Positions 35,630-45,871 of a stretch of DNA of 64,000 nucleotides are shown here, one piece after another. The notes below the pieces were generated by a model. That model was not told the DNA's origin and searched no databases. It was given only the letters and a program-made list of their open reading frames with translations. The stretch's first letter is position 1, and every line of letters starts with the position of its first letter. The translations under genes were made by a program, and so were the position numbers. Origin of the DNA: Circinella umbellata. Lineage: Eukaryota > Mucoromycota > Mucoromycetes > Mucorales > Lichtheimiaceae. The stretch spans positions 186,001-250,000 of the forward strand of contig JAIWNF010000025.1 of NCBI GenBank assembly GCA_025093555.1, in the 5' to 3' direction.

Positions 35630-37652
35630 CTAATGGCTAAGAATTGGGGATTCTTCAGTAATACTGAGAGATTCTTCTTCTGCGTCATTTTTATTAGATC
35701 TGTTGCTTTTCACAACCGTTGATAGCGCAAAACCATGACGATAAAGGAACCAGATAAATAAGGTTACTATCACCGAGCCATATGCTGCTCCCATACTTGT
35801 CATTTTCCCAAGCCCTTATCACACATTAAACATTACATTAATATTGCATATATCACTACATAAAAAATGAAGCCTTGTATATCTAATCCAATGCATGCTT
35901 TTAAAAACTTACAAAATTCGGGTGAATCTGACACAATCCATGCTTTGACATTTACTAAACTCCCTGTGATCTGCCGGATAGAATTAACTGTGGCAATTCC
36001 AAACGATCGGGCGTTATGATCCGCTTCATAAAACTCATTAAGCCACGCCATACAAAATGTTCCCATCGATGTATTGATACTAATCGCATAGGCGCCTATA
36101 AAGACAAGCAAAAATGGATTATTTCCTCCGTTTACCACTCCAAGGATCATATACCAAGTTCCAATCCAAAGCTGTACACTTGCGATATGAAACGCACGAT
36201 CGCCTCCTCTTTTATCAGAAGACCAGCCAATAAAAATAGCTGCCAAAGCAGAAAAAAGATAGACAGGAGTTAACATATAGTTGCAAAAGGAAACAGGAAA
36301 TCCAAGGTCGCGAAGAATAATGACAAGGTTTCGCAAGTAATTTTGGGACAGACCAACTAAAGTAACGTTGATAACCATAAGCCATAAATAAGGTGTTGCC
36401 AAGGTATTTGTCACACTACGTAGTAGATAGAAAAGTTCATAACAATAGTTAGTAAATGGAATTGCAAGTATACTAACAAGAATAATATTGAGAAGTTACG
36501 TTTTCCAGCTGTATACGGTAGAAATAACATCGACCCCTTGGTTTTGCACACGAGATTTTGCTAGCTTTTGTTCCTCCTGAGTGAGCCATGTAGTATTGTG
36601 AAAAAAATCTGGGAGTAAAATATATCCAACTAATCCCAAAACAACAGCCAGCAACCCTTCAATAATAAACAACCACTTCCAGCTTCTTAATCCAGCAACT
36701 CCATCCATTGTGTCAGCAATAAATCCAGAAATAAGACCACCAACTGCACCTGATAGTTCATTTCCAGCTCCAAAAATCATTATCCGTGTACCTAATTCTA
36801 CTTTTGTATACCAACTGCCCAGCAGAAAAATCATTCCTGGATAGAAACACTAGCAAATGATACTCTTTGTAAATATCACTTGAATATCTTTTTTCTTTTT
36901 TTAGAGAACACCTACAGATTGAGAAAGTCCTAGGATAAAACGCAGTGCCCAGAACTCTTTATAATCTCGAACAGCTGGCATTAAGCATACTACAATGCCC
37001 CACATAAGTGCAAGGGAGGGTAACACCCATCGTGGAGAATATTTGGCAATAACTACACTACCAGGAACTTGAAGGCTTTAAATATAAATGAATACTTAAA
37101 TCAGCGATTGGTTGCAATATGTATGATTGAGGTTTGCAACAGTAAAAGTAAAATTTATGTATATATGAATAATGTGATACTAACATTACATAACCAATAA
37201 AAAACATAGTGATTGCCCAATTATAGACAGCAGAATTTAAATCTAAATCTTTATCCATTCCCATTATAAAAGCATTCTCTATATATAATACAAATCATTG
37301 TAAATAAACTTAATCATCCAACAATAACGCATGATCCTGGTGCGGAGAACGTTTTTTCTAGGTACGACTTTTTTTTTTGCTGAAATTAATAGTTATTATT
37401 TAATTCTTACATACGCAAATTATGTCGATCAAGCTCTTCAGCAAAGTATGTGAAAAACGCCCATAATAGCATACGAGAATCAAGCTTACGCAAAAGGCTT
37501 TTTTCTACTGCTGGGTCGAATTGAGATAACAAGTCTCTACCTTCATCTTGTTCTCCTGAAAAAGTTGTACCATAGGATGTATTTTTGACGCGAGATTTCT
37601 GAGTAACGTCGGGTTCGCTATGTGATTTATTGCTACTAGAACCACTATACAT
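35630..37652 (-). CDS. MFS permease, Dal5/allantoate-permease (ACS) type, copy 2
   Basis: Six minus-strand exons: 37415..37652, 37185..37278, 36912..37075, 36500..36836, 35913..36415 and 35630..35814; 506 residues. The architecture is as in copy 1: KLDSRMLLWAFFTYFAEELD, NAFIMGMDKDLDLNSAVYNW, a TM2 ending MFFIGYV, GMIFLLGSWYTK, then WKWLFIIEGLLAVVLGLVGY and a C-terminal half starting NTLATPYLWLMVINVTLVGL. The short exon 37185..37278 (94 nt) and exon 36912..37075 (164 nt) have the same lengths as in copy 1, showing duplication. The donor after TM2 is GTTAGT, the counterpart of GTTGGT in copy 1. The C-terminus ends ESPILSH and differs from copy 1. Plasma-membrane uptake of an organic anion is likely; the actual solute is unknown. 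Confidence 0.88.
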
Positions 37653-38736
37653 AATAATCCAATTTCAAATGACCTACTGTTAATTTGTATGGCAAAAAAA
37701 TATATAGGGAAAGGGAAAGAAAAGGTAAATTAATAATAATAATAAAAAGAATACTAATATGAAAAAAAAAAAAAGATGCAAGATGCGATCGATTTCAGGG
37801 GCCGCGCATCAAAGTACTTTGTCCATAAAGGGTTAAACGTTTTTCGATGATTGCCCCACACATTATTCATTATGATAACCTTCAAAAGTTTTTTTGATGA
37901 AATACTATTTGAAATTATTATTAGGGACATTATATTTTTCTCGCCGTTTCTGTTAATAATTAGTATGTAGGCTAGAATCAACGCCAAGTTCCGCTTTTTG
38001 CAACTTCGTAATATATATATATATATTTATATGCTTGTTCTCTCCAATGACAAACTTTTCACTCTTCAATTTTTGATTAACTGTTAATAAAATATACTTC
38101 TATTTACTATTGTTTAAGGGCAGTAATTTTTTTTCAAAAAGAATAAATATTGGACTAAAATGTTGGGCATTACACATAGTTCTTCCAAAAATAATAATAT
38201 GTGACTTTGTTGAATCCATTCTCACTTTACATATTTTTTCGATTCACAGTATTACATAATATCATTTTGGGATTCTGATAATTATATTAGTATCGGAGCT
38301 AAAGGTTTCGGATCAAAAAATGACAGCATTGTTATACGTCTCAGTAAGATTCATTAATATCTAACCTCTATGTGCTCATAGATTTGCAATATATGTATAA
38401 CACTTATATTTACTATTAATGTATAATAGCAATTAACAATAATAAATCAACACTCATGTATAACCATGACAATCAGAATTACAGGTCAGATATAATATCC
38501 ACCGATTTTCTCTCTTCTCTTCTCCAATTCTAGTAATAACTAAACAATATGATATGATATTTTAACTATAGCACACCTTTTTTAATTTGGTTTACAATTG
38601 ATAGAACAGTATACAATAAAAGGGATGATTATAGGTAGCTAAAGTATATATAGCATCTATCCTTACTATTCAAAGGATATATCAGTTTGCTCCTGTTCAT
38701 AATACTTTACGACCAACTTCCATCTAGTGATACAAA
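37653..38736. other. Intergenic between permease copy 2 and POLD4
   Basis: The left 160 bases form the promoter of permease copy 2, including the shared GATTTCAGGGGC motif at 37791-37801. The remainder is AT-rich, with no gene recognised. Confidence 0.5.
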
Positions 38737-39100
38737 TTATAGTTCAAATACACATGGTTTATTTGTATCGTCAAGAACATCCTTAACTTCTTGCGGTGGG
38801 TTAAGACCAAGTTTTTTTGCACGATCTGTTTTACACATAATAATACATAAAAGATAAATATATTCCCAGTTAATAGTTAGTTTACCTTTCCTGTTTCTCA
38901 TTTAATTTAATTGATTAAACACGTACTCCAACGCTCCAACCTTGTCAGCCCGACACAAGGTCCAAATTGATAATCCAAATCAAATTTACGTAACAAAATG
39001 TCGACTTGACTTAAATGTTCTTGATGAACTAATATGTTCATTATATAGTTAGTGTTAGAACATAAATATTGTATTGTTTTAACGTACAATTATCACACTA

Positions 39101-39139
<39 letters not shown>

Positions 39140-39381
39140 ACAATAGACTTACTTCCTGCCCTTATATCATAAATCATAGATCTTTTTGACTTTCGAGCTT
39201 TTTTTACATTGTCATGTTCGTCTTCATTGACATCCAATGACTTTACGAGTTTTTGTGATTCATCTTGTTGGGAATTGTTGTGTTTTTTAATGGTTCGTAA
39301 ATTTCGATCCGTGATTTTAGTTTGCTGGGATCGTTTACCAACTGAAGAAGGTTTTTTTACTATTGACCGTCGTGGCGGCAT
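38737..39381 (-). CDS. POLD4: DNA polymerase delta small subunit (POLD4/Cdm1)
   Basis: Three minus-strand exons: 39153..39381, 38927..39028 and 38737..38825; 139 residues. The N-terminus MPPRRSIVKKPSSVGKRSQQ contains a short QQTKIT element resembling a PIP-type PCNA-binding motif, then a basic nuclear region. The conserved C-terminal core reads VDILLRKFDLDYQFGPCVGL, then TRLERWNRAKKLGLNPPQEV, the hallmark (RKFDLD..FGPC.G..R..RW.RA..LGL.PP.EV) of the fourth subunit of replicative DNA polymerase delta, which stabilises the complex in the nucleus. The first intron carries an (AT)n run. The gene is short and split, so it is easy to overlook. It shares a 233-bp divergent promoter with the REEP gene. 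Confidence 0.9.
39104..39136. repeat. (AT)n microsatellite in POLD4 intron 1
   Basis: About 16 AT units within the first intron of the polymerase delta subunit gene. Likely length-variable; no function is implied. Confidence 0.85.
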
Positions 39382-39614
39382 GATATTTTTGTAAAGTGGA
39401 GAGAGTAAAAAAAAAACGGCCTATTATGTTTATGTGGGAAAGTTTCAATGCTTTAATTCGGGGTTTTAGATGCATAATGTTAATAAACATTGTCCGCAGC
39501 GCAGCATCATTAGCTCTATTTATAAACAGTAGCGAGAGGAACCTCTTTCTTTCCAACTCAATCCCCTTTCTCTTTTTTTTTCTAGTAATTTCAGTCTATT
39601 TTTTATTTTTTATA
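39382..39614. promoter_or_regulatory. Compact divergent promoter, POLD4 / REEP
   Basis: 233 bp between the two ATGs. It contains a GC-richer patch GTCCGCAGCGCAGCAT near 39500 and a pyrimidine-rich run before the REEP start. If the REEP protein starts further upstream, the gap would be smaller. Confidence 0.4.
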
Positions 39615-40885
39615 ATGTACTTTATTTTAAAACTCTTCATGTTACAGCTCTATCCAGCCTATACTTGCTTTAAAGTGATTAAAGCAAATGACCGTACCCA
39701 ATTCTTACCATTACTGATGTACTGGGTTACAGCAATGACATTTATTGTTTGTGAACATTTTGCCGACTGGTTACTTTTCTGGTAAAATATATTTATTCAA
39801 ATAAACATATATAATATGTGTATTATTAATATATAAATAAAAATATAAAATAGGATACCATTTTATAATGAAGTCAAGATTTTAATTGTTTTATGGATTA
39901 CGTTACCTCAAACGAAGGTTCGTCTCTTTAATATTTTATTTTTTCATGCATGAAAAAACCCGATAAGTGAGAAATGATTATTTAATATAACCTCAATTAA
40001 CTTTTTATAATAAAAAGGGTGCTATAGTAGTTTATGCAGATTTTATTGAGCCTATTTTGAAAAAGCATGAAAATAGAATTGATAAAGCTCTTATTGAGAT
40101 TCAAGAAAAAGGCAAACAGATGGCATCCGTATACGGGAAACAATTACTTCAGATAGTCAATAAACTTCTCGCCGATTTATTTAATAAGGTACAAATTATT
40201 TCTATGGGTTGTGTATGCATAAATAAATTATGAGAAACAAAATACATGTTCATTAATTTAAAATAATATAGGGCCGGGAAATGATAACAGATGAGGGAAA
40301 TAATAGTTCAATAACTGCGTCATCATCTACCACAGTGCCAATACAACAAAAATCGGAATCGGATTTGGACGGATGGGGATATACTATTTATTCATCTTTA
40401 AAAAGTCGAGGGGCTCAATTATCCGCTAGTTTACAAGCATCTGCGCAAAATCGTGAGTGTTGGAATACCTCTGTTTTCTTATTTACTAGTGTGATATATC
40501 AATTAATTAACTAAAGCGTAAATGAAAAATAGGATTAAACAATCAACTACAACAGCAAGAAGAAGAAGAAGCTCAAAATAATAATATAAATACTGCTAGC
40601 ACGATATCAACTACAACTACAATCACAACGAAAGAAGAAGAAAAAGAAAAACTTGAACGAACTGATAGCTATGATTCCTTGGGATCATTTGTAGCATCTA
40701 AAAAGGCACCAAGTAGCACCGGTAGCAACACGGGTACTATCATAATAGAAGGAAAATCATCACAAGATCAACAGCAACAGCAGACGTGGGGAAATTATTT
40801 GGGTGGATGGATATGGTCATCTGGTGCTACTAATATTTCTACTACCCCTGACAACAATAAACAAGATTCGAAAAAAGACAGATAA
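39615..40885 (+). CDS. TB2/DP1-HVA22 (REEP/Yop1) family ER-shaping protein
   Basis: Five exons: 39615..39781, 39854..39917, 40018..40188, 40272..40452 and 40533..40885; 311 residues with the ATG at 39615. The frame is open 73 codons further upstream, but that part is not family-like. The TB2/DP1 domain covers the first 110 or so residues: LYPAYTCFKVIKANDRTQFL, YWVTAMTFIVCEHFADWLLF and W-IPFYNEVKILIVLWITLP followed by QTKGAIVVY and the F-x-P-x-LKKHE helix. Such proteins form membrane hairpins that curve tubular ER. The long polar tail rich in Q, T and S, with a final basic KKDR, is more like REEP1-4 than Yop1/REEP5-6, which are shorter. All junctions keep frame. Confidence 0.87.
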
Positions 40886-41106
40886 AAGATTAGTTACTTA
40901 CTATACCCTTCGCTTCTATAACTGCCTCTCTTTCCCGAATTTACTTCAGCCTTTTTTTTTTCTTTTTTTTTTATTACTGTCATTATTATTGTCATCCTTT
41001 TGCTAAATATTCAAATTCAGTAATAATAATTGTAATAATAACATTGCTATTAACAAAACGTTTAAAAAAAAGCGAGTTTATTTTTTATTATAGGATATTA
41101 ATTTCT

Positions 41107-43185
41107 TTAACTTTGTCGAATATGATGTAAGAATTCTTTAACGGCATCATAAGTACCAAAAACAGCACAAAAAATACCAGCAATAATAATCAATGCACAT
41201 ATAATCAATTCCCATGTCTGTCCCCCTTCTTGCCAAGAAATCTTGATCCAAAATACGCATGGTAGAACAAATGTCAATGATTCAGCCGCAATGGTTCCAA
41301 TTAGACTCATTACGTCAGAAAAATATGGAATGAGCATAGCAATCAAGGCACAGCAACAAAATGTTGCGGTTCGTAAAACAATACGTGCACTGCATGGATG
41401 CTTTAAAAGGAATTTCCATAACGATTCTTTTTTGTTACTGTTGTTGTTGATTGTTACGGTCACACTATCCTCTTCGGCAGATGGGCTTCCTTCTTCATGC
41501 TTATCTTTGTTATTATAATTATAAAGTTTTCTTTGTCGGCGACGTTGAATGCCCAGCCATGATTCTATGTTCACTGTAAACACATAAAGGTACATGGGGA
41601 CGGCTAATAGCACGTGTATCGTGGCTACCCCCATGGCAACAATCTGAGCTAATGAGCCTAATATATGATCATCATCAGAATCATCACGCATAATCCAGGG
41701 TCTGTTTTTAATAGCTATGATTTATTTTACCTTCAGGGATAGAGTTGAACACGGGTGTTTCAACATGATCACCATATGATAAATAACATAAAGTTCCCAT
41801 TAGAACGTAAATCATGGTCACTGAAAATGTCGCCACTAATAATACCTTGGACCAACTAGATGGTTCAGCCATCGATGATTCCAAATGTGGGAAAATAACA
41901 TTACCGGAGTATGCAAAGCTAAAAGTACTAAAAGCTATCGGAATATTCTCGGCGATAATCCAATCATGGTGTGTGTGTTGAATCGTTTTGTTCTGGAAAT
42001 CTGAAACAGCTACCATCGTCATTACGAGTACTAAACATACTGTTGCCATAGATGCAAAGAAGCTATACATTGTATAATATATGTACCATTTATTAGTATT
42101 ATGTGTTACTTTCTATTAAATAAATGAACTACACTATCACACCCATCTCCATATTCGCCATGCTTTTTACTAACACCTCGTAACTGAAACATCGCGCATT
42201 GTTCTAACAAATACAAAGGGTATACCAACAATAGCAGAAACTATCCATGTACATGCTTTTCTATCTACATAAACTCCCGCAGCTGAAAACAGCCTAGAAG
42301 CATTATCTCCAGCAAGTATAACATATAGTGTAGGCGTAGATATCAGTAAAAACTGAGAAAACACAGCACCGACAATTTGACCCACTTTACCAAAGGTTGC
42401 TCGACCAATTTCCGAAAAGCCGGACAATCTTCGGGATCTAATGAATGATATACGATCAAAGGTTGTAATATATATATGTAAATGTGTCTGAATTCTTTTA
42501 ATTAGCTATAGTGATCGTGATTATCCTATGTACACTTACTGCCCATGATATAAGCAACGAATCAATAAGCAACCACAAAATTGTGCCATAATGGAACTTA
42601 GGACAAGAAATAGTAGTCCAACCCATCCGGACCGACTCAATGCATGTGGAATCCCCAAGATTCCTGAACCAGCAACTACGCAACTAGTTTTATTATCAGA
42701 TTATATAATAAACATTAGTACCCATATTTATCAAAATAATAATGATAATGATAAATTAGAATACGAAAGTAAAAAGAATATTTTGATATCTTACATAATA
42801 CTTGCCAATGTATATTTATTGGATACTTTCACAAATGGCATATTATCATCATCTTCATAAATATTGCGATCGCTGTCGTAACCTTTACTATCTTCAACTT
42901 GAAATCGTCGATATAAAGCTTGTTTTCCTTTTTCTTTTGGATTCGTCTCATCAAAATATGGATTATTAGTTATTGTATCATCAGGACTTATTGCTGCTTT
43001 TTAATATATAATATAATATATATATATATGTGAATTTATGAATAATTAAAAAAAAGAAAGATCATATTTTCTTTTGATAACAGTTTATACATAATTTATT
43101 CATCGAGTTAATATTTACAATTCACAACTTGGTCATTTGTAGCCGTATCATAACTCTTTCGTTGATGAATTTCTTCAATCTCCAT
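41107..43185 (-). CDS. Amino-acid transporter, AAAP family (Avt-like)
   Basis: Six minus-strand exons: 43119..43185, 42795..42993, 42540..42683, 42177..42437, 41731..42062 and 41107..41657; 517 residues. A polar cytosolic N-terminus (about 88 residues) precedes TM1 with VVAGSGILGIPHALSRSGWV, the G-x-G-I-L-x-(I/L)-P motif of amino-acid/auxin permeases. Further helices include FSQFLLISTPTLYVILAGDN, NIPIAFSTFSFAYSGNVIFP and SLAQIVAMGVATIHVLLAVP; the last loop before the final helices is long and charged. Fungal Avt-type members export or import neutral amino acids at the vacuole or plasma membrane; which one cannot be told. The last intron (41658..41730) is only 73 nt, and its 3' end reads open in the protein's frame. 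Confidence 0.85.
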
Positions 43186-43720
43186 CTGGGTATATATATA
43201 TACACACGTATAAAAAATTGTCAAAAGAAGAAAAAAGAGACAAGAATACTATTCTTTTTATGTAGAAGATTGTATTTTTTTTTTGGTAGTAGCATATATG
43301 AGTTGTATGGCATGACGGCTCGATTAATTTTATATCGGTCTGGAAATAGGTAACGCCGAGTTTAAGCCCGGGGGGTGGTTGTCGACAAATTATTCATGCG
43401 CGCTATAAAGGTAGCGCGCTACATATTACTATAATAAAAAGTTCTGCAATATAATCTCATCACCCCCTTCTATATAAACCATAAAAAAATAAAAGAAATA
43501 TGTAAAAAAAAAATTCTGATTTTCAATATTTTTTTTTCCTTTTACAACCTTCTTTCTATTCTTTTTAAGCAGATTTTTCTTGATGATAATTACATCATAT
43601 TTCCATATGGGTTTATTGAATTGATTATATACAATATATTAATAAAAATAAGAAAAAAATTATATATACAAATTATGGATTTTCTTTTACTGGGCAACTA
43701 ATTTGTAAATACCCCCAAGT
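43186..43720. other. Intergenic with a GC-rich palindrome
   Basis: Upstream region of the amino-acid transporter and 3' flank of the His-rich protein. It holds a CCCGGGG patch near 43367 and an 8-bp-arm palindrome at 43398-43419, both strongly GC-rich in an otherwise AT-rich stretch, followed by pyrimidine/A runs. Confidence 0.55.
43398..43419. promoter_or_regulatory. GCGCGCTA inverted repeat (6-nt spacer)
   Basis: GCGCGCTA, then TAAAGG, then TAGCGCGC: perfect 8-bp arms, about 215 bp before the ATG of the amino-acid transporter. It may be a dimeric factor site or a DNA hairpin; no known binding protein is assigned. Confidence 0.45.
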
Positions 43721-43999
43721 TTAATGATGATGATGGTGGTCCTTGCTGTGTTGTTCGTGATGAGCTTTACTACGCTCCTTTTTGGCAATTTCGGCTTGTT
43801 CTTCTTCTTTCAATTCTTCATCGATACGAGCACCACGGTGTTGTTCATGAGCTCTATGGATAGGCTGATCACGTTCTTTCATAAGATCTTCAACATTATC
43901 ATACATTTTCTTGTGTCCTTCGTGGGGATCTTCATAATTAAGGCCAGCATTCATGGCGGCTTCAGTGTGTGCAACAGTGGATGGCTGACGATGGCTCAT
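43721..43999 (-). CDS. Small hydrophilic His-rich protein, unknown
   Basis: A 92-residue single-exon frame, MSHRQPSTVAHTEAAMNAGL..., with no hydrophobic segment. The middle is helical and strongly charged (KKMYDNVEDLMKERDQ, ARIDEELKEEEQAEIAKKER), and it ends KAHHEQHSKDHHHHH, a histidine cluster that could bind Ni, Zn or Cu. The codon pattern is clean and the ATG has an A-rich leader, so it is probably real. It looks like the small, stress-type hydrophilic proteins common in fungi, but I do not recognise a named family. A role in metal buffering or desiccation is possible but only inferred from composition. Confidence 0.7.
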   Translation of the reverse strand: MSHRQPSTVAHTEAAMNAGLNYEDPHEGHKKMYDNVEDLMKERDQPIHRAHEQHRGARIDEELKEEEQAEIAKKERSKAHHEQHSKDHHHHH

Positions 44000-44253
44000 T
44001 TTTGTACTATTGATGATGAGTTGAATATGTATAAATAAAAGAAAAAGAAGAAGAAAAAAGTTTGACTTTATTTTATACTAGCATAAAACAAAAACCCCTG
44101 TCATAGATAATATTCTTTTTGATATTTATTTCTGATGTTGTTTGTTTGTTATATAAATAAGGGTATTGAGATATAAAAAAAAGTGTAATATCAGGGGTGT
44201 GTATTAATATGATACATGATATATAATAATTTATTATAGTTAACAGAAAAAAA

Positions 44254-45871
44254 TTACACAAGGGTATATCCACCATTTAAAGAAGTAATTTCCACTGATC
44301 GGTTTTCATCAAGACTAACACGACCTGCTTCTAAAATGGCTGTAACCAATACTGTATTACGAATAGTAGGCATTTGACGTTGATCCAAATCGTTAGGAGT
44401 CAATCTTTTATCATTTACCGCTTGACATGCATCCACGAATTTTTCAATGGAAATATATCCATATCCTGTTTGACCAGCAAAATGTCCCTCTTCATCAGGT
44501 GCATAATTCATATAGAATGGATTGACAAATACATGGCCATTCGCATCACTTGTAGTAGTATAACCACGATGAGCTTGATCGACGTTTAGTTCACCCGATG
44601 CACCTAGATAGTGAAATCGTTGTTGAGAATGAACTTCACTTTTATTGGGTGCAACCCATGATGATGTATATACAGCAACACCTTCGTGGCTTGGATTAGT
44701 TGTTGATCGCCAGTTGACTAAGAGTGAAATTGTATCCTAATAGATATAATAATTATAATTCATAGAATTGTTTGTAAGTATTTAGTAAGAATTAACTTCT
44801 CGTAGTCACCTCCGGTTCTTCAAGTACCATAAGGTAAACCCCACCCATTCGTATTCAAAATACATTTCCTAGCAACAAACATACTTCAGTATTTTCAACA
44901 AGATTGAAAGGTTCGCTTGTTGCTACTCCCTTGGATCCAGATGCAACCACACGGTAAGGCACTGCCTTCCCTTCCAATGCCCAGCAATGGAAATCGATAT
45001 GATGCGAATTCAAATAATAACTACCAAGTTCAATCCATATTAGTATAATTTATTATTTACTATCTTTGCATTCAATCTCTCTCTATTGTGTTTTTAATAA
45101 AACAATATAAACAACTATCCTATAAATAAATTACCTAATATCCGACTCTTTACCAGCCCAGGCACGGAATGTATCAAGTTGTCGTTTGGGTTGACTCATA
45201 TAACTGTAAAAGTAGTTGAATTCACCGAAAGACAATGCCTTTGCACGAGCATCACGATAAGCTGGATCAAAACGTTTATGATGTTCCACCATGACAACGA
45301 CACCATGTTTATCTGCTTCTGCAATAAGTTCTTGATGTTCACTTAAAATCTTGACAGCAGGTTTTGTCAATAAAACGTGAATGCCACGTTGAATGGCATA
45401 AAGTGCAATAGGATAATGAGTTGGATCAGGTGTAAAGACAGTAATGGCATCACCGGGTGATAAATATTGGTCAATGGCATTTTTATCTAATTTTTTTTTT
45501 TTGAGAAAATAAAAAAAAAGACGTTAAGAAACAGTAGAAGTAAAAGGGATGGTGATACAGAAAACAAACTTACAAGCATCAGGGTCCACCTGATCATCTG
45601 CAGGAGAAGAATAATCCAAAGTAGTATCCATTTTGTATACTTCACCAATATTCTTCTTTAAATGTTCTCGAATAGCTGGGAGCTTTTTACCATTGGTTCC
45701 AACGATACTAATCTTACCAACCTTTCCTCGTCGGCGTAAATCAAACATTGACAAGCCAATGACACCGACCTTTTTATCAGAAGTAGATTGTGCACCATTC
45801 ACGAAACCAGTCGTGTATTCACCAGTGCCTACCATCAAGACATTAAGTTTATTATCTGTTGTCTGCGTCAT
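44254..45871 (-). CDS. Gfo/Idh/MocA oxidoreductase, D-galacturonate reductase-like
   Basis: Four minus-strand exons: 45574..45871, 45135..45486, 44885..45020 and 44254..44736; 422 residues. The N-terminal Rossmann fold begins [14 protein letters not shown] (residues 11-24, GxGxxxxG-like). The family signature Lys-Pro is in LLTKPA (140-142), and the likely catalytic region is [16 protein letters not shown] (about 167-182). The C-terminal half includes [20 protein letters not shown] and [20 protein letters not shown]. From memory this overall pattern (GEYTTG..., [25 protein letters not shown]) is that of fungal D-galacturonate reductases, which reduce pectin-derived D-galacturonate to L-galactonate using NAD(P)H in the cytosol. 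Substrate is inferred, not shown. No other pectin gene lies nearby. Confidence 0.82.

Noticed and set aside
39396..39614. 73-codon upstream extension of the REEP frame
   Set aside because: REEP/Yop1 proteins start close to the first hairpin; the extension has poly-F runs and occupies the divergent promoter.
41661..41691. MRDDSDDDHIL as a start of the last exon of the amino-acid transporter
   Set aside because: Joining at the TAG acceptor 41658-41660 keeps frame with the previous exon, while including this piece would need an out-of-frame acceptor.
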